A DNA stretch of 23,666 nucleotides, from contig JAJPYV010000116.1 in NCBI GenBank assembly GCA_021204735.1, positions 1 to 23,666 on the forward strand. The letters are read 5' to 3'. The stretch is from Prevotella sp. GTDB taxonomy: Bacteria; Bacteroidota; Bacteroidia; Bacteroidales; Bacteroidaceae. The notes below the pieces were generated by a model, which ran no database searches, was not told the origin of the DNA, and saw nothing but the letters and a program-made list of their open reading frames with translations. Below are positions 17,557-23,666 of this stretch, piece after piece (position 1 is the first letter of the stretch; each line of letters begins with the position of its first letter). A program made the position numbers and the translations under genes.

Positions 17557-18123
17557 TTACTTAGCAGCAGCAGTCTTACCAGACTTTCTGCGAATGACTT
17601 CACCTTTGAACAATATACCTTTTCCTTTGTAAGGTTCAGGCTTACGGAAAGAACGGATTTTTGCGCAAACAAGTCCGAGCAATTGCTTATCACAAGACTC
17701 CAGGATTATAGTAGGATTCTGGTTTCTCTCTGATTTCGTTTCAACCTTTACTTCTGCAGGCAACTGCAAGATGATTGGGTGAGTGTAACCCAATGTAAAT
17801 TCAAGGATATTTCCCTGATTTGATACACGGTAACCTACACCTACAAGTTCAAGTATTTTCTGGTACCCTTCGCTGACACCTACAACCATGTTGTGAACAA
17901 GTGAGCGATAAAGACCATGAAAAGCGTTTTTCTGCTTATAGTTAACAGGACTGTTCTCGTCTACTTCGAAAGTGATATGACCATCTTCCATTTTAACGAT
18001 AATAGATGGGTCTACTTTCTGTGAAAGCTCTCCCTTTGGTCCCTTGACGGTAACAACTCCGTCCTTGAGAGTTACTGTAACTCCATTTGGAATACTAACT
18101 GGTAATTTTCCTATTCTTGACAT
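17557..18123 (-). CDS. rplF: 50S ribosomal protein L6 (uL6)
   Basis: L6 lies near the factor-binding site of the 50S subunit. I chose the ATG at 18123 (MSRIGKLPVSIPNGVTV), the universal family start. The frame extends ten codons further upstream but would overlap rpsH. The 188 residues form two similar domains. The conserved C-terminal block is ICAKIRSFRKPEPYKGKGI-like, seen here as VCAKIRSFRKPEPYKGKGI. It ends with a basic Lys/Ala tail. Confidence 0.98.
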   Translation of the reverse strand: MSRIGKLPVSIPNGVTVTLKDGVVTVKGPKGELSQKVDPSIIVKMEDGHITFEVDENSPVNYKQKNAFHGLYRSLVHNMVVGVSEGYQKILELVGVGYRVSNQGNILEFTLGYTHPIILQLPAEVKVETKSERNQNPTIILESCDKQLLGLVCAKIRSFRKPEPYKGKGILFKGEVIRRKSGKTAAAK

Positions 18124-18137
18124 AGATCTTCCTCCAA

Positions 18138-18533
18138 TTAATATACATAGCAAAGAACCTCTCCACCTATCTTCAAAGTAGAGGCCTCTTTGTCGGTCAT
18201 TACTCCTTGGGACGTGGATAAAATCACGATACCCAAACCATTGATAACTCTCGGCATGTTTTTGTAGCCAGTGTACTTACGCAAACCTGGCGTAGACACT
18301 CTTTTCAAACACTGAATGGCATTTGCCTTTGTAATGGGGTCATACTTCAATGCCACCTTGATTGTCCCCTGTGGCCCATCCTCAATAAACTTGTAATTCA
18401 GGATGTAACCCTTCTCGAAGAGGATTTTCGTGATTTCCTTCTTCAAGTTTGAAGCTGGTACTTCTACTACACGGTGATGAGCCATGATAGCGTTTCTCAA
18501 CCTCGTCAGATAATCTGCTATAGGATCTGTCAT
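18138..18533 (-). CDS. rpsH: 30S ribosomal protein S8 (uS8)
   Basis: S8 binds helix 21 of 16S rRNA in the central domain, and in E. coli it also represses the spc operon mRNA. The 131 residues include MTDPIADYLTRLRNA, the C-terminal SRPG-like loop as STPGLRKYTGYKNMPRV, and the block GLGIVILSTSQGVMTDKEA. The usual final residues GGEVLCYVY are present. The 58-base gap upstream of this gene is the widest in the cluster and contains a GC-rich hairpin. Confidence 0.98.
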   Translation of the reverse strand: MTDPIADYLTRLRNAIMAHHRVVEVPASNLKKEITKILFEKGYILNYKFIEDGPQGTIKVALKYDPITKANAIQCLKRVSTPGLRKYTGYKNMPRVINGLGIVILSTSQGVMTDKEASTLKIGGEVLCYVY

Positions 18534-18552
18534 AAAATAAATGTTTAATTAA

Positions 18553-18567
18553 TCGGGCCTGCCCCGA
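18553..18567 (-). promoter_or_regulatory. GC-rich hairpin in the rpsN-rpsH gap
   Basis: On the minus strand, arms TCGGG and CCCGA enclose GCAGG, 20 bases before the rpsH start. A G-U pair and a short bulged A/U extension could lengthen the stem. No U-run follows, so it is unlikely to be a terminator. It might be a translational control element for rpsH, but this is an inference from position and structure only. Confidence 0.4.
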
Positions 18568-18591
18568 CAATATTAAAAAACTTTCTCTAAA

Positions 18592-18894
18592 TCACCAACT
18601 TGCCTTCTTGACACCAGGAATAAGACCAGCTGAAGCCATCTCACGGAACTGAATACGTGAAAGGCCAAACTGACGGATATAACCCTTTGGACGACCCGTT
18701 ATCTTGCAACGATTGTGCAAACGGATAGGATTAGCGTTACGTGGAATACTCTGCAACTTCCTTGCAGCCTCGTAAGCCTCTGCAGGGTCTGATGTCTTAG
18801 CAATAATTTTCTTCAAAGCCGCACGCTTCTCTGCATAACGAGCGACCATTTTCGCACGTTTAACCTCGCGAGCCTTCATTGATTCTTTTGCCAT
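18592..18894 (-). CDS. rpsN: 30S ribosomal protein S14 (uS14), zinc-independent form
   Basis: S14 lies in the 30S head. The 100-residue protein is the long form without the CxxC...CxxC zinc ribbon; the only cysteine is in [19 protein letters not shown]. It begins [20 protein letters not shown] and ends [18 protein letters not shown]. It starts 5 bases after rplE. It contains the short helical [18 protein letters not shown] segment found in long S14 proteins. Confidence 0.98.
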   Translation of the reverse strand: MAKESMKAREVKRAKMVARYAEKRAALKKIIAKTSDPAEAYEAARKLQSIPRNANPIRLHNRCKITGRPKGYIRQFGLSRIQFREMASAGLIPGVKKASW

Positions 18895-18899
18895 ATCTC

Positions 18900-19454
18900 T
18901 TAATCATTTTTAGCGTTCTTGAATGGTAATCCAAATGCCTTAAGCAAAGCATATCCCTCTTCGTCTGTCTTGGCGGATGTTACGAAAGTGATATTCATAC
19001 CGTGAATATGATCAATAGCATCAAGGTTGATCTCAGGGAAAATAATCTGTTCCTCAATACCAAGTGTATAATTTCCACGACCGTCTAACTTACTTTCAAT
19101 ACCCTTGAAGTCCCTAATACGAGGTAATGCTATGCGCACAAGCCTCTCAAGGAACTCATACATACGTTCACGACGGAGAGTTACCATAACACCAATAGGC
19201 ATCTTTTTGCGGAGCTTGAAGTTCGCAATATCCTTTCTGGAATATGTAGCGACAGCCTTCTGGCCAGCAATAGTAGAAATCTCATTAATAGCAACATCAA
19301 TAATCTTCCTGTCCTGTGTGGCATCACCAAGTCCCTGATTGATAACTATCTTCTTGAGAACTGGAATCTGCATCGGTGAAGAATAATTAAACTGTTTCTT
19401 CAACGCAGGAGCTATCACCTCCTTATACGTAGTCTTCAATTCTGCTGTATTCAT
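18900..19454 (-). CDS. rplE: 50S ribosomal protein L5 (uL5)
   Basis: L5 binds 5S rRNA and forms the B1b bridge to S13. The 184 residues include [20 protein letters not shown], the [20 protein letters not shown] region, [20 protein letters not shown] and the ending LLKAFGLPF. Its ATG shares one base with the TAA stop of rplX (TAATG), which suggests translational coupling. Confidence 0.98.
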   Translation of the reverse strand: MNTAELKTTYKEVIAPALKKQFNYSSPMQIPVLKKIVINQGLGDATQDRKIIDVAINEISTIAGQKAVATYSRKDIANFKLRKKMPIGVMVTLRRERMYEFLERLVRIALPRIRDFKGIESKLDGRGNYTLGIEEQIIFPEINLDAIDHIHGMNITFVTSAKTDEEGYALLKAFGLPFKNAKND

Positions 19455-19777
19455 TATTTGATTTCCTCCCCTGATTTTTTAGCGACACGGATTTTCTTTC
19501 CGTCTTCTGTTACCTTAATAGCAATACGTGTTGCCTTGCCAGACTTAGGATCAATAAGACTCAAATTAGAGATATCAATCGAAGCCTCCTGCTTCACGAT
19601 TCCTCCTTGTGGATTCTTCGCACTTGGCTTAGTATGTCTTGAAACCATATTCACGCCCTCTACGATAGCACGACGTTTGTCCACTATAACTTTCAGTACC
19701 TTGCCCTTCTTGCCCTTATCATTTCCGGCAAGAACAATCACTGAATCATTCTTCTTGATATGTAGCTTATTCTTCAT
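19454..19777 (-). CDS. rplX: 50S ribosomal protein L24 (uL24)
   Basis: L24 is an early 50S assembly protein near the exit tunnel. The 107-residue protein has a KOW motif early on ([20 protein letters not shown]) and [20 protein letters not shown] with [11 protein letters not shown] chose ATG 19777; the in-frame codon before it is GTG and would add one residue. The stop overlaps the rplE start by one base. Confidence 0.97.
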   Translation of the reverse strand: MKNKLHIKKNDSVIVLAGNDKGKKGKVLKVIVDKRRAIVEGVNMVSRHTKPSAKNPQGGIVKQEASIDISNLSLIDPKSGKATRIAIKVTEDGKKIRVAKKSGEEIK

Positions 19778-19798
19778 CACTCTTTTAATGTTTTAATG

Positions 19799-20164
19799 TT
19801 AAAGAACTTCAGGAGCCAAAGATACTACCTTCATGTTTACCGCACGAAGCTCACGTGCCACAGGTCCAAATATACGACTGCCGCGAAGCTCTCCCGCATT
19901 ATTCAAAAGAACACATGCGTTGTCGTCGAAACGGATATATGAACCATCTGCACGACGTATTTCTTTCCTTGTGCGGACAACCAAAGCCTTAGATACCGTA
20001 CCCTTCTTAACCTCACTTGACGGAATAACGTTCTTGACGGTAACGACAATTACGTCACCCACACTTGCATAACGACGGCGCGTGCCACCCAATACACGGA
20101 TGCAGAGGACCTCACGGGCACCGCTATTATCACACACTGTAAGTCTTGATTCTTGCTGTATCAT
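19799..20164 (-). CDS. rplN: 50S ribosomal protein L14 (uL14)
   Basis: L14 forms bridges B5 and B8 to the 30S subunit. The 121 residues match the very conserved family: [20 protein letters not shown], the block [37 protein letters not shown], and the ending [10 protein letters not shown]. The start lies 2 bases after the rpsQ stop. Confidence 0.98.
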   Translation of the reverse strand: MIQQESRLTVCDNSGAREVLCIRVLGGTRRRYASVGDVIVVTVKNVIPSSEVKKGTVSKALVVRTRKEIRRADGSYIRFDDNACVLLNNAGELRGSRIFGPVARELRAVNMKVVSLAPEVL

Positions 20165-20166
20165 AA

Positions 20167-20424
20167 TTACTTAGCTTTTTCAATTATTTGAACTAATCTC
20201 CATCTCTTAGTCTTACTCAAAGGACGGGTCTCCATGATGAATACTGTATCACCGATGTTTGCCTCATTCTTCTCGTCATGAGCATGGTATTTCTTTGTCT
20301 TCTGTACAAACTTACCATATATAGGGTGTTTCTCCTTGAATTTCGTTGCAACAACAATAGTCTTATCCATCTTGTCGCTGATCACTACACCCGTTCTTGT
20401 TTTTCTTAAATGTCTTTTTTCCAT
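20167..20424 (-). CDS. rpsQ: 30S ribosomal protein S17 (uS17)
   Basis: S17 is a primary 16S rRNA binder with an OB-fold. The 85 residues include [39 protein letters not shown] and the ending [20 protein letters not shown], all typical. It begins 12 bases after rpmC and ends 2 before rplN. Confidence 0.98.
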   Translation of the reverse strand: MEKRHLRKTRTGVVISDKMDKTIVVATKFKEKHPIYGKFVQKTKKYHAHDEKNEANIGDTVFIMETRPLSKTKRWRLVQIIEKAK

Positions 20425-20436
20425 CTGAACTAATTA

Positions 20437-20631
20437 TTACTTATTAAGTTCCCTTTGATGAAGTTCTGTCTTCATACGTGCTATATCACGACGAGCCTTC
20501 TTAATCTGAGACGGATCTTCCAATGGAGTAATCGCATGGTTCAACTTCATCTGAGTGTATTTTGTAACCTCTGCTTCTAACCTCTCCTCCAATTCTTTGG
20601 TATCGAATTCTCTTATTTCCTTACTTTTCAT
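20437..20631 (-). CDS. rpmC: 50S ribosomal protein L29 (uL29)
   Basis: L29 lies at the tunnel exit next to L23, where chaperones and SRP dock. I chose ATG 20631 (MKSKEIREFDTKELEERLEA), 2 bases after the rplP stop. An upstream in-frame TTG at 20637 would overlap rplP. The 64 residues form the usual helical hairpin and include NHAITPLEDPSQIKKARRDI then ARMKTELHQREL. Confidence 0.97.
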   Translation of the reverse strand: MKSKEIREFDTKELEERLEAEVTKYTQMKLNHAITPLEDPSQIKKARRDIARMKTELHQRELNK

Positions 20632-20633
20632 AA

Positions 20634-21062
20634 TCAAGCGTTTTTATCGTAATCACGTCTTACAACAAACTTTGTCCTAACGGGTAATTTCTGTGCCGCA
20701 AGGCGGAGTGCCTCCTTAGCGATATCAAACGAAACACCTTCTACTTCAAAGAGGATACGCCCTGGCGTTACAGGAGCGACCCATCCTACAGGGTCTCCTT
20801 TACCTTTACCCATACGTACATCGGCAGGCTTGCGGGTTATAGGTTTGTCTGGGAATATACGAATCCAGACTTGACCTTCACGTTGCATATAACGGTTCAC
20901 TGCGATACGGGCAGCTTCTATCTGACGACTGTTCAACCATTTAGCATCAAGTGTCTTGATACCGAATGAGCCGAAAGCCAATTGTGTCCCCCTATGGGCG
21001 TTTCCTTTGTTGCCACGACCATCTTGGGGTCTTCTATATCTTACTCTTTTTGGCTGTAACAT
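20634..21062 (-). CDS. rplP: 50S ribosomal protein L16 (uL16)
   Basis: L16 helps organise the A-site tRNA elbow region and assembles late. The 142 residues begin [20 protein letters not shown] and include the conserved core [20 protein letters not shown] followed by [14 protein letters not shown]. Near the end, [20 protein letters not shown] is typical. It lies 14 bases after rpsC and 2 before rpmC. Confidence 0.98.
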   Translation of the reverse strand: MLQPKRVRYRRPQDGRGNKGNAHRGTQLAFGSFGIKTLDAKWLNSRQIEAARIAVNRYMQREGQVWIRIFPDKPITRKPADVRMGKGKGDPVGWVAPVTPGRILFEVEGVSFDIAKEALRLAAQKLPVRTKFVVRRDYDKNA

Positions 21063-21076
21063 GATAACATCTTGCT

Positions 21077-21799
21077 TTAACGGTTATTATTTCTCTTACG
21101 GCCCATTCTCGGTTTGCCATTTGAGCGACCTCCCACTTGCTTCTCCTGTGAGAAGTTAGTCACAATGTCAGGAGTACCGTAAATCTCACCACGGCAAATC
21201 CAAACCTTGATACCCAGCAGACCAACCTTTGTAAGAGCTTCTGTCTGACAATAGTCAATATCCGCACGGAATGTATGCAAAGGAGTGCGCCCTTCCTTGT
21301 ACATTTCCTTACGAGCCATCTCCGCTCCGTTCAAACGTCCCGTAATCTGGACTTTTATTCCCTCTGCACCTGCACGCATCGTGTTGGCGATAGCCATCTT
21401 GATGGCACGGCGATAAGCTATCTTACCCTCTACTTGGCGTGCGATGTTGTTGCCTACAATCGTAGCGTCAAGATCAGGTTTCTTCACCTCGAAGATATTT
21501 ATTTGTATCTCCTTGTCATAGAGTTTTTTCAACTCTTCTTTCAACTTGTCTACATCCTGACCACCTTTACCGATGACGATGCCCGGACGAGCCGTGCAAA
21601 TAGTAATGGTAACCAGCTTCAATGTACGCTCTATATAGATGCGTGATACACTGGCTTTAGCCAGACGCTCGTTAAGGTATTTACGGATCTTCATATCCTC
21701 TACGAGGTTATCTCCAAAGCTCTTGCCTCCGAACCAATTAGAGTCCCAACCTCTGATAATACCCAGACGGTTACTTATTGGATTAACTTTCTGTCCCAT
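21077..21799 (-). CDS. rpsC: 30S ribosomal protein S3 (uS3)
   Basis: S3 lies at the mRNA entry tunnel with S4 and S5. The 240 residues start [21 protein letters not shown] type-2 KH domain covers about 40-110 with the GKGG loop at 77-80. The C-terminal domain carries [20 protein letters not shown] and [11 protein letters not shown]. The ending is a basic tail [16 protein letters not shown]. It follows rplV after a single base, so coupling is likely. Confidence 0.98.
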   Translation of the reverse strand: MGQKVNPISNRLGIIRGWDSNWFGGKSFGDNLVEDMKIRKYLNERLAKASVSRIYIERTLKLVTITICTARPGIVIGKGGQDVDKLKEELKKLYDKEIQINIFEVKKPDLDATIVGNNIARQVEGKIAYRRAIKMAIANTMRAGAEGIKVQITGRLNGAEMARKEMYKEGRTPLHTFRADIDYCQTEALTKVGLLGIKVWICRGEIYGTPDIVTNFSQEKQVGGRSNGKPRMGRKRNNNR

Positions 21800-21800
21800 T

Positions 21801-22214
21801 CTATTCTTCTGTTTTTACGTCATTAGTTATGGCGTCAACAAACAATGTAACATGATTGCTACGCTTACGTATTCTATAGCCACGTCCTTGAGGTGCCGGG
21901 CGCATGCGCTTCAACGTAACACCTTCATCGACGAATACTTTCGTTATATAAAGCTCACCGTCCTCAGCCTTGCGCTCGTTCTTTACTTCCCAATTGGCTA
22001 TCGCTGAGCGCAGAAGTTTCTCTACGTCGTATGCGGCAGCTTTCTTTGAGAATCTAAGGATGCCAAGAGCATGGTTTACCTCTTTACCCCTTATCATGTC
22101 AACGACATAGCGCATCTTGCGGGGGGAAGAGGGACAGCCTTTGAGCTTTGCGAAATACAAACTCTTAAGGGCTTCTTTTCTCTTTTCAGCCGATATTTTT
22201 TTTCTTGCTCCCAT
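21801..22214 (-). CDS. rplV: 50S ribosomal protein L22 (uL22)
   Basis: L22 lines the exit tunnel with an extended hairpin. The 137-residue protein has an N-terminal basic extension ([20 protein letters not shown]), then the family core [20 protein letters not shown] and the hairpin region [20 protein letters not shown]. The ending [17 protein letters not shown] is normal for Bacteroidota. It lies 34 bases after rpsS. Confidence 0.98.
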   Translation of the reverse strand: MGARKKISAEKRKEALKSLYFAKLKGCPSSPRKMRYVVDMIRGKEVNHALGILRFSKKAAAYDVEKLLRSAIANWEVKNERKAEDGELYITKVFVDEGVTLKRMRPAPQGRGYRIRKRSNHVTLFVDAITNDVKTEE

Positions 22215-22248
22215 TATATTTTATCTTTAATTTCAATGGTTTGCCTGT

Positions 22249-22518
22249 TTACTTCTTCTTATTACCTGCATGACCGCCAAAGCGTCTCGTAAGGGAAAAC
22301 TCACCGAGCTTATGACCTACCATGTTTTCGGTAATGTAAACAGGGATAAATTTATTTCCGTTATGAACTGCAACAGTGTGTCCCACGAAATCAGGAGAAA
22401 TCACTGAAGCTCTTGCCCAAGTCTTAACCACACTCTTCTTCCCACTCTCGTTCATGGCGAGAATTTTCTTCTCGAGTGAAACGTTAATATAAGGACCTTT
22501 TTTAAGTGAACGACTCAT
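22249..22518 (-). CDS. rpsS: 30S ribosomal protein S19 (uS19)
   Basis: S19 forms a head complex with S13. The 89-residue protein has the canonical [15 protein letters not shown] start, then [40 protein letters not shown] and [17 protein letters not shown]. It lies 28 bases after rplB. Confidence 0.98.
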   Translation of the reverse strand: MSRSLKKGPYINVSLEKKILAMNESGKKSVVKTWARASVISPDFVGHTVAVHNGNKFIPVYITENMVGHKLGEFSLTRRFGGHAGNKKK

Positions 22519-22546
22519 AATTTACTCTTGTTAACTTGATTTTTTA

Positions 22547-23374
22547 TTAGCTCTTCTTAGCTCTTTCAACAATGTACTTGCTTGAAAGCTTCTTCTTGCT
22601 TCTCGTCTTGAGACCCTTAGCATACAAGCCCTTACGTGAACGTGGGTGACCTCCAGACTGACGGCCTTCACCACCACCCATTGGATGGTCGTGCGGGTTC
22701 ATAACGACACCCCTGTTATGAGGACGCCAACCTAACCAGCGTGTACGTCCAGCCTTACCGGAACGTTCAAGTGCATGGTCGGAGTTTCCAACACTACCAA
22801 TAGTAGCCTTGCAGGCACTGAGAATTCTGCGAATCTCACCTGAAGGGAGCTTAATAACACAATACTTACCCTCACGGGAAGTCAACTGAGCAAAATTACC
22901 CGCCGAACGGACAAGTGCCGCACCCTGACCAGGGCGCAACTCAATGTTGTGGATTACAGTACCAACAGGGATGTTCTCCAAAGGAAGCGTGTTGCCTACT
23001 TCAGGCACAGCATCTTTACCAGACATCACAGTAGTACCTACTTGCAGTCCATTAGGAGCAATAATGTAACGTTTTTCACCATCAGCATAGAACAACAAAG
23101 CGATACGCGCCGAACGGTTCGGATCGTACTCTATCGTCTTAACTACAGCTGGAACACCATCTTTCTCACGTTTAAAATCAATAATGCGGTATTTTCTCTT
23201 GTGGCCTCCGCCTCTGTAGCGAACAGTCATCTTACCAGAACTGTTTCTACCACCTGTTGACCGCTTACCGTAAACGAGAGACTTTTCTGGTACGGATGCA
23301 GTAATTTCCTCGAACGTACCAATAATTTTGTGTCTTTGGCCCGGAGTTACGGGCTTGAATTTACGTACTGCCAT
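22547..23374 (-). CDS. rplB: 50S ribosomal protein L2 (uL2)
   Basis: L2 is needed for subunit joining and lies next to the peptidyl transferase centre. The 275 residues begin [20 protein letters not shown] and include the RNA-binding OB and SH3-like domains. The conserved C-terminal loop [19 protein letters not shown] (226-244) contains the family's key histidine region (H228 and H230). It follows rplW after 8 bases. Confidence 0.98.
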   Translation of the reverse strand: MAVRKFKPVTPGQRHKIIGTFEEITASVPEKSLVYGKRSTGGRNSSGKMTVRYRGGGHKRKYRIIDFKREKDGVPAVVKTIEYDPNRSARIALLFYADGEKRYIIAPNGLQVGTTVMSGKDAVPEVGNTLPLENIPVGTVIHNIELRPGQGAALVRSAGNFAQLTSREGKYCVIKLPSGEIRRILSACKATIGSVGNSDHALERSGKAGRTRWLGWRPHNRGVVMNPHDHPMGGGEGRQSGGHPRSRKGLYAKGLKTRSKKKLSSKYIVERAKKS

Positions 23375-23382
23375 TTTCTATA

Positions 23383-23666
23383 TTAAATATTGCTGTAAAA
23401 ATCAATTGTGTCACCCTCTTTAAGAGTAACGATAGCCTTCTTAAAAGCAGGCTTCTTGCCCTTTATCAGACCGGCTTTTGTATATCGACTTGAACGTTTC
23501 CCTGCGTAGTTGAGCGTGTTAACACCAACCACCTTTACATTGTAAAGTGCCTCGACTTCCTTCTTAATCTGGAGTTTGTCAGCCTTTGGACGTACAACAA
23601 AGCCATAACGATTTGGTTGCTTCTCGGTGATACCGTTCATCTTCTCAGTAACCAATGGTTTTATAA
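23383..23666 (-). CDS. rplW: 50S ribosomal protein L23 (uL23), 5' end outside window
   Basis: L23 forms the tunnel-exit docking site for trigger factor and SRP. The frame stays open to the right edge, where the first visible residues read IKPLVTEKMNGITEKQ. The true start is therefore beyond the window, probably only a few codons away. A TTG in the LVTEK stretch is not the start. The ending is typical of Bacteroidota: FKKAIVTLKEGDTIDFYSNI. Upstream genes of the S10 operon (rplD, rplC, rpsJ) are expected beyond the edge. Confidence 0.97.
   Translation of the reverse strand, partial: IKPLVTEKMNGITEKQPNRYGFVVRPKADKLQIKKEVEALYNVKVVGVNTLNYAGKRSSRYTKAGLIKGKKPAFKKAIVTLKEGDTIDFYSNI

Noticed and set aside
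18124..18153. Longer rplF start adding 10 residues
   Set aside because: It overlaps the rpsH stop region, and the family start MSRIGK is present at 18123.

Overview
The window comes from a Bacteroidota chromosome, most likely order Bacteroidales and possibly Prevotellaceae-like (the family is an inference). Three things point there: the ribosomal protein sequences and their gene order, a full-length SprA/Sov outer-membrane translocon of the type IX secretion system, and a promoter with the Bacteroidota-type TTTG / TAnnTTTG boxes. No mobile element, CRISPR array, rRNA or tRNA is visible. Almost all the DNA is coding, and all but the first gene lie on the minus strand.

Positions 1-1187 (+): 3' part of a P-loop ATPase with a DUF4143 C-terminal domain, cut by the window's left edge. 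Positions 1201-8847 (-): sprA, a 2548-residue protein convergent with the ATPase. Positions 9006-9611 (-): ruvA, Holliday-junction binding. A 359-base gap (9612-9970) holds only candidate promoter elements and small repeats. Positions 9971-11090 (-): a two-gene unit, a DUF59/MIP18 Fe-S assembly protein followed by an LpxH-type lipid A phosphoesterase, with its own well-formed promoter at 11115-11145.

Positions 11280-23666 (-): a continuous S10-spc-alpha ribosomal cluster. In transcription order it is rplW (partial), rplB, rpsS, rplV, rpsC, rplP, rpmC, rpsQ, rplN, rplX, rplE, rpsN, rpsH, rplF, rplR, rpsE, rpmD, rplO, secY, infA, rpmJ, rpsM, rpsK, rpsD, rpoA, rplQ. Gaps are mostly 1-34 bases and the cluster ends in a clear intrinsic terminator at 11219-11255. 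Two short genes, rpmD and rpmJ, were located by direct translation. The cluster supplies 23 ribosomal proteins, initiation factor IF-1, the RNA polymerase alpha subunit and the SecY channel.

Several starts were moved inward from the longest reading frame: sprA (TTG to ATG), rpoA, rplF, rplX (GTG to ATG), rpmC (TTG to ATG) and rplO.

The window is largely housekeeping DNA and I do not see a new multi-gene system. The points most worth checking are the absence of map between secY and infA, a perfect 13-bp inverted repeat plus a second palindrome just upstream of sprA, a hairpin in the one wide gap of the ribosomal cluster (rpsN-rpsH), and possible divergent promoters upstream of ruvA with no gene on the plus side.
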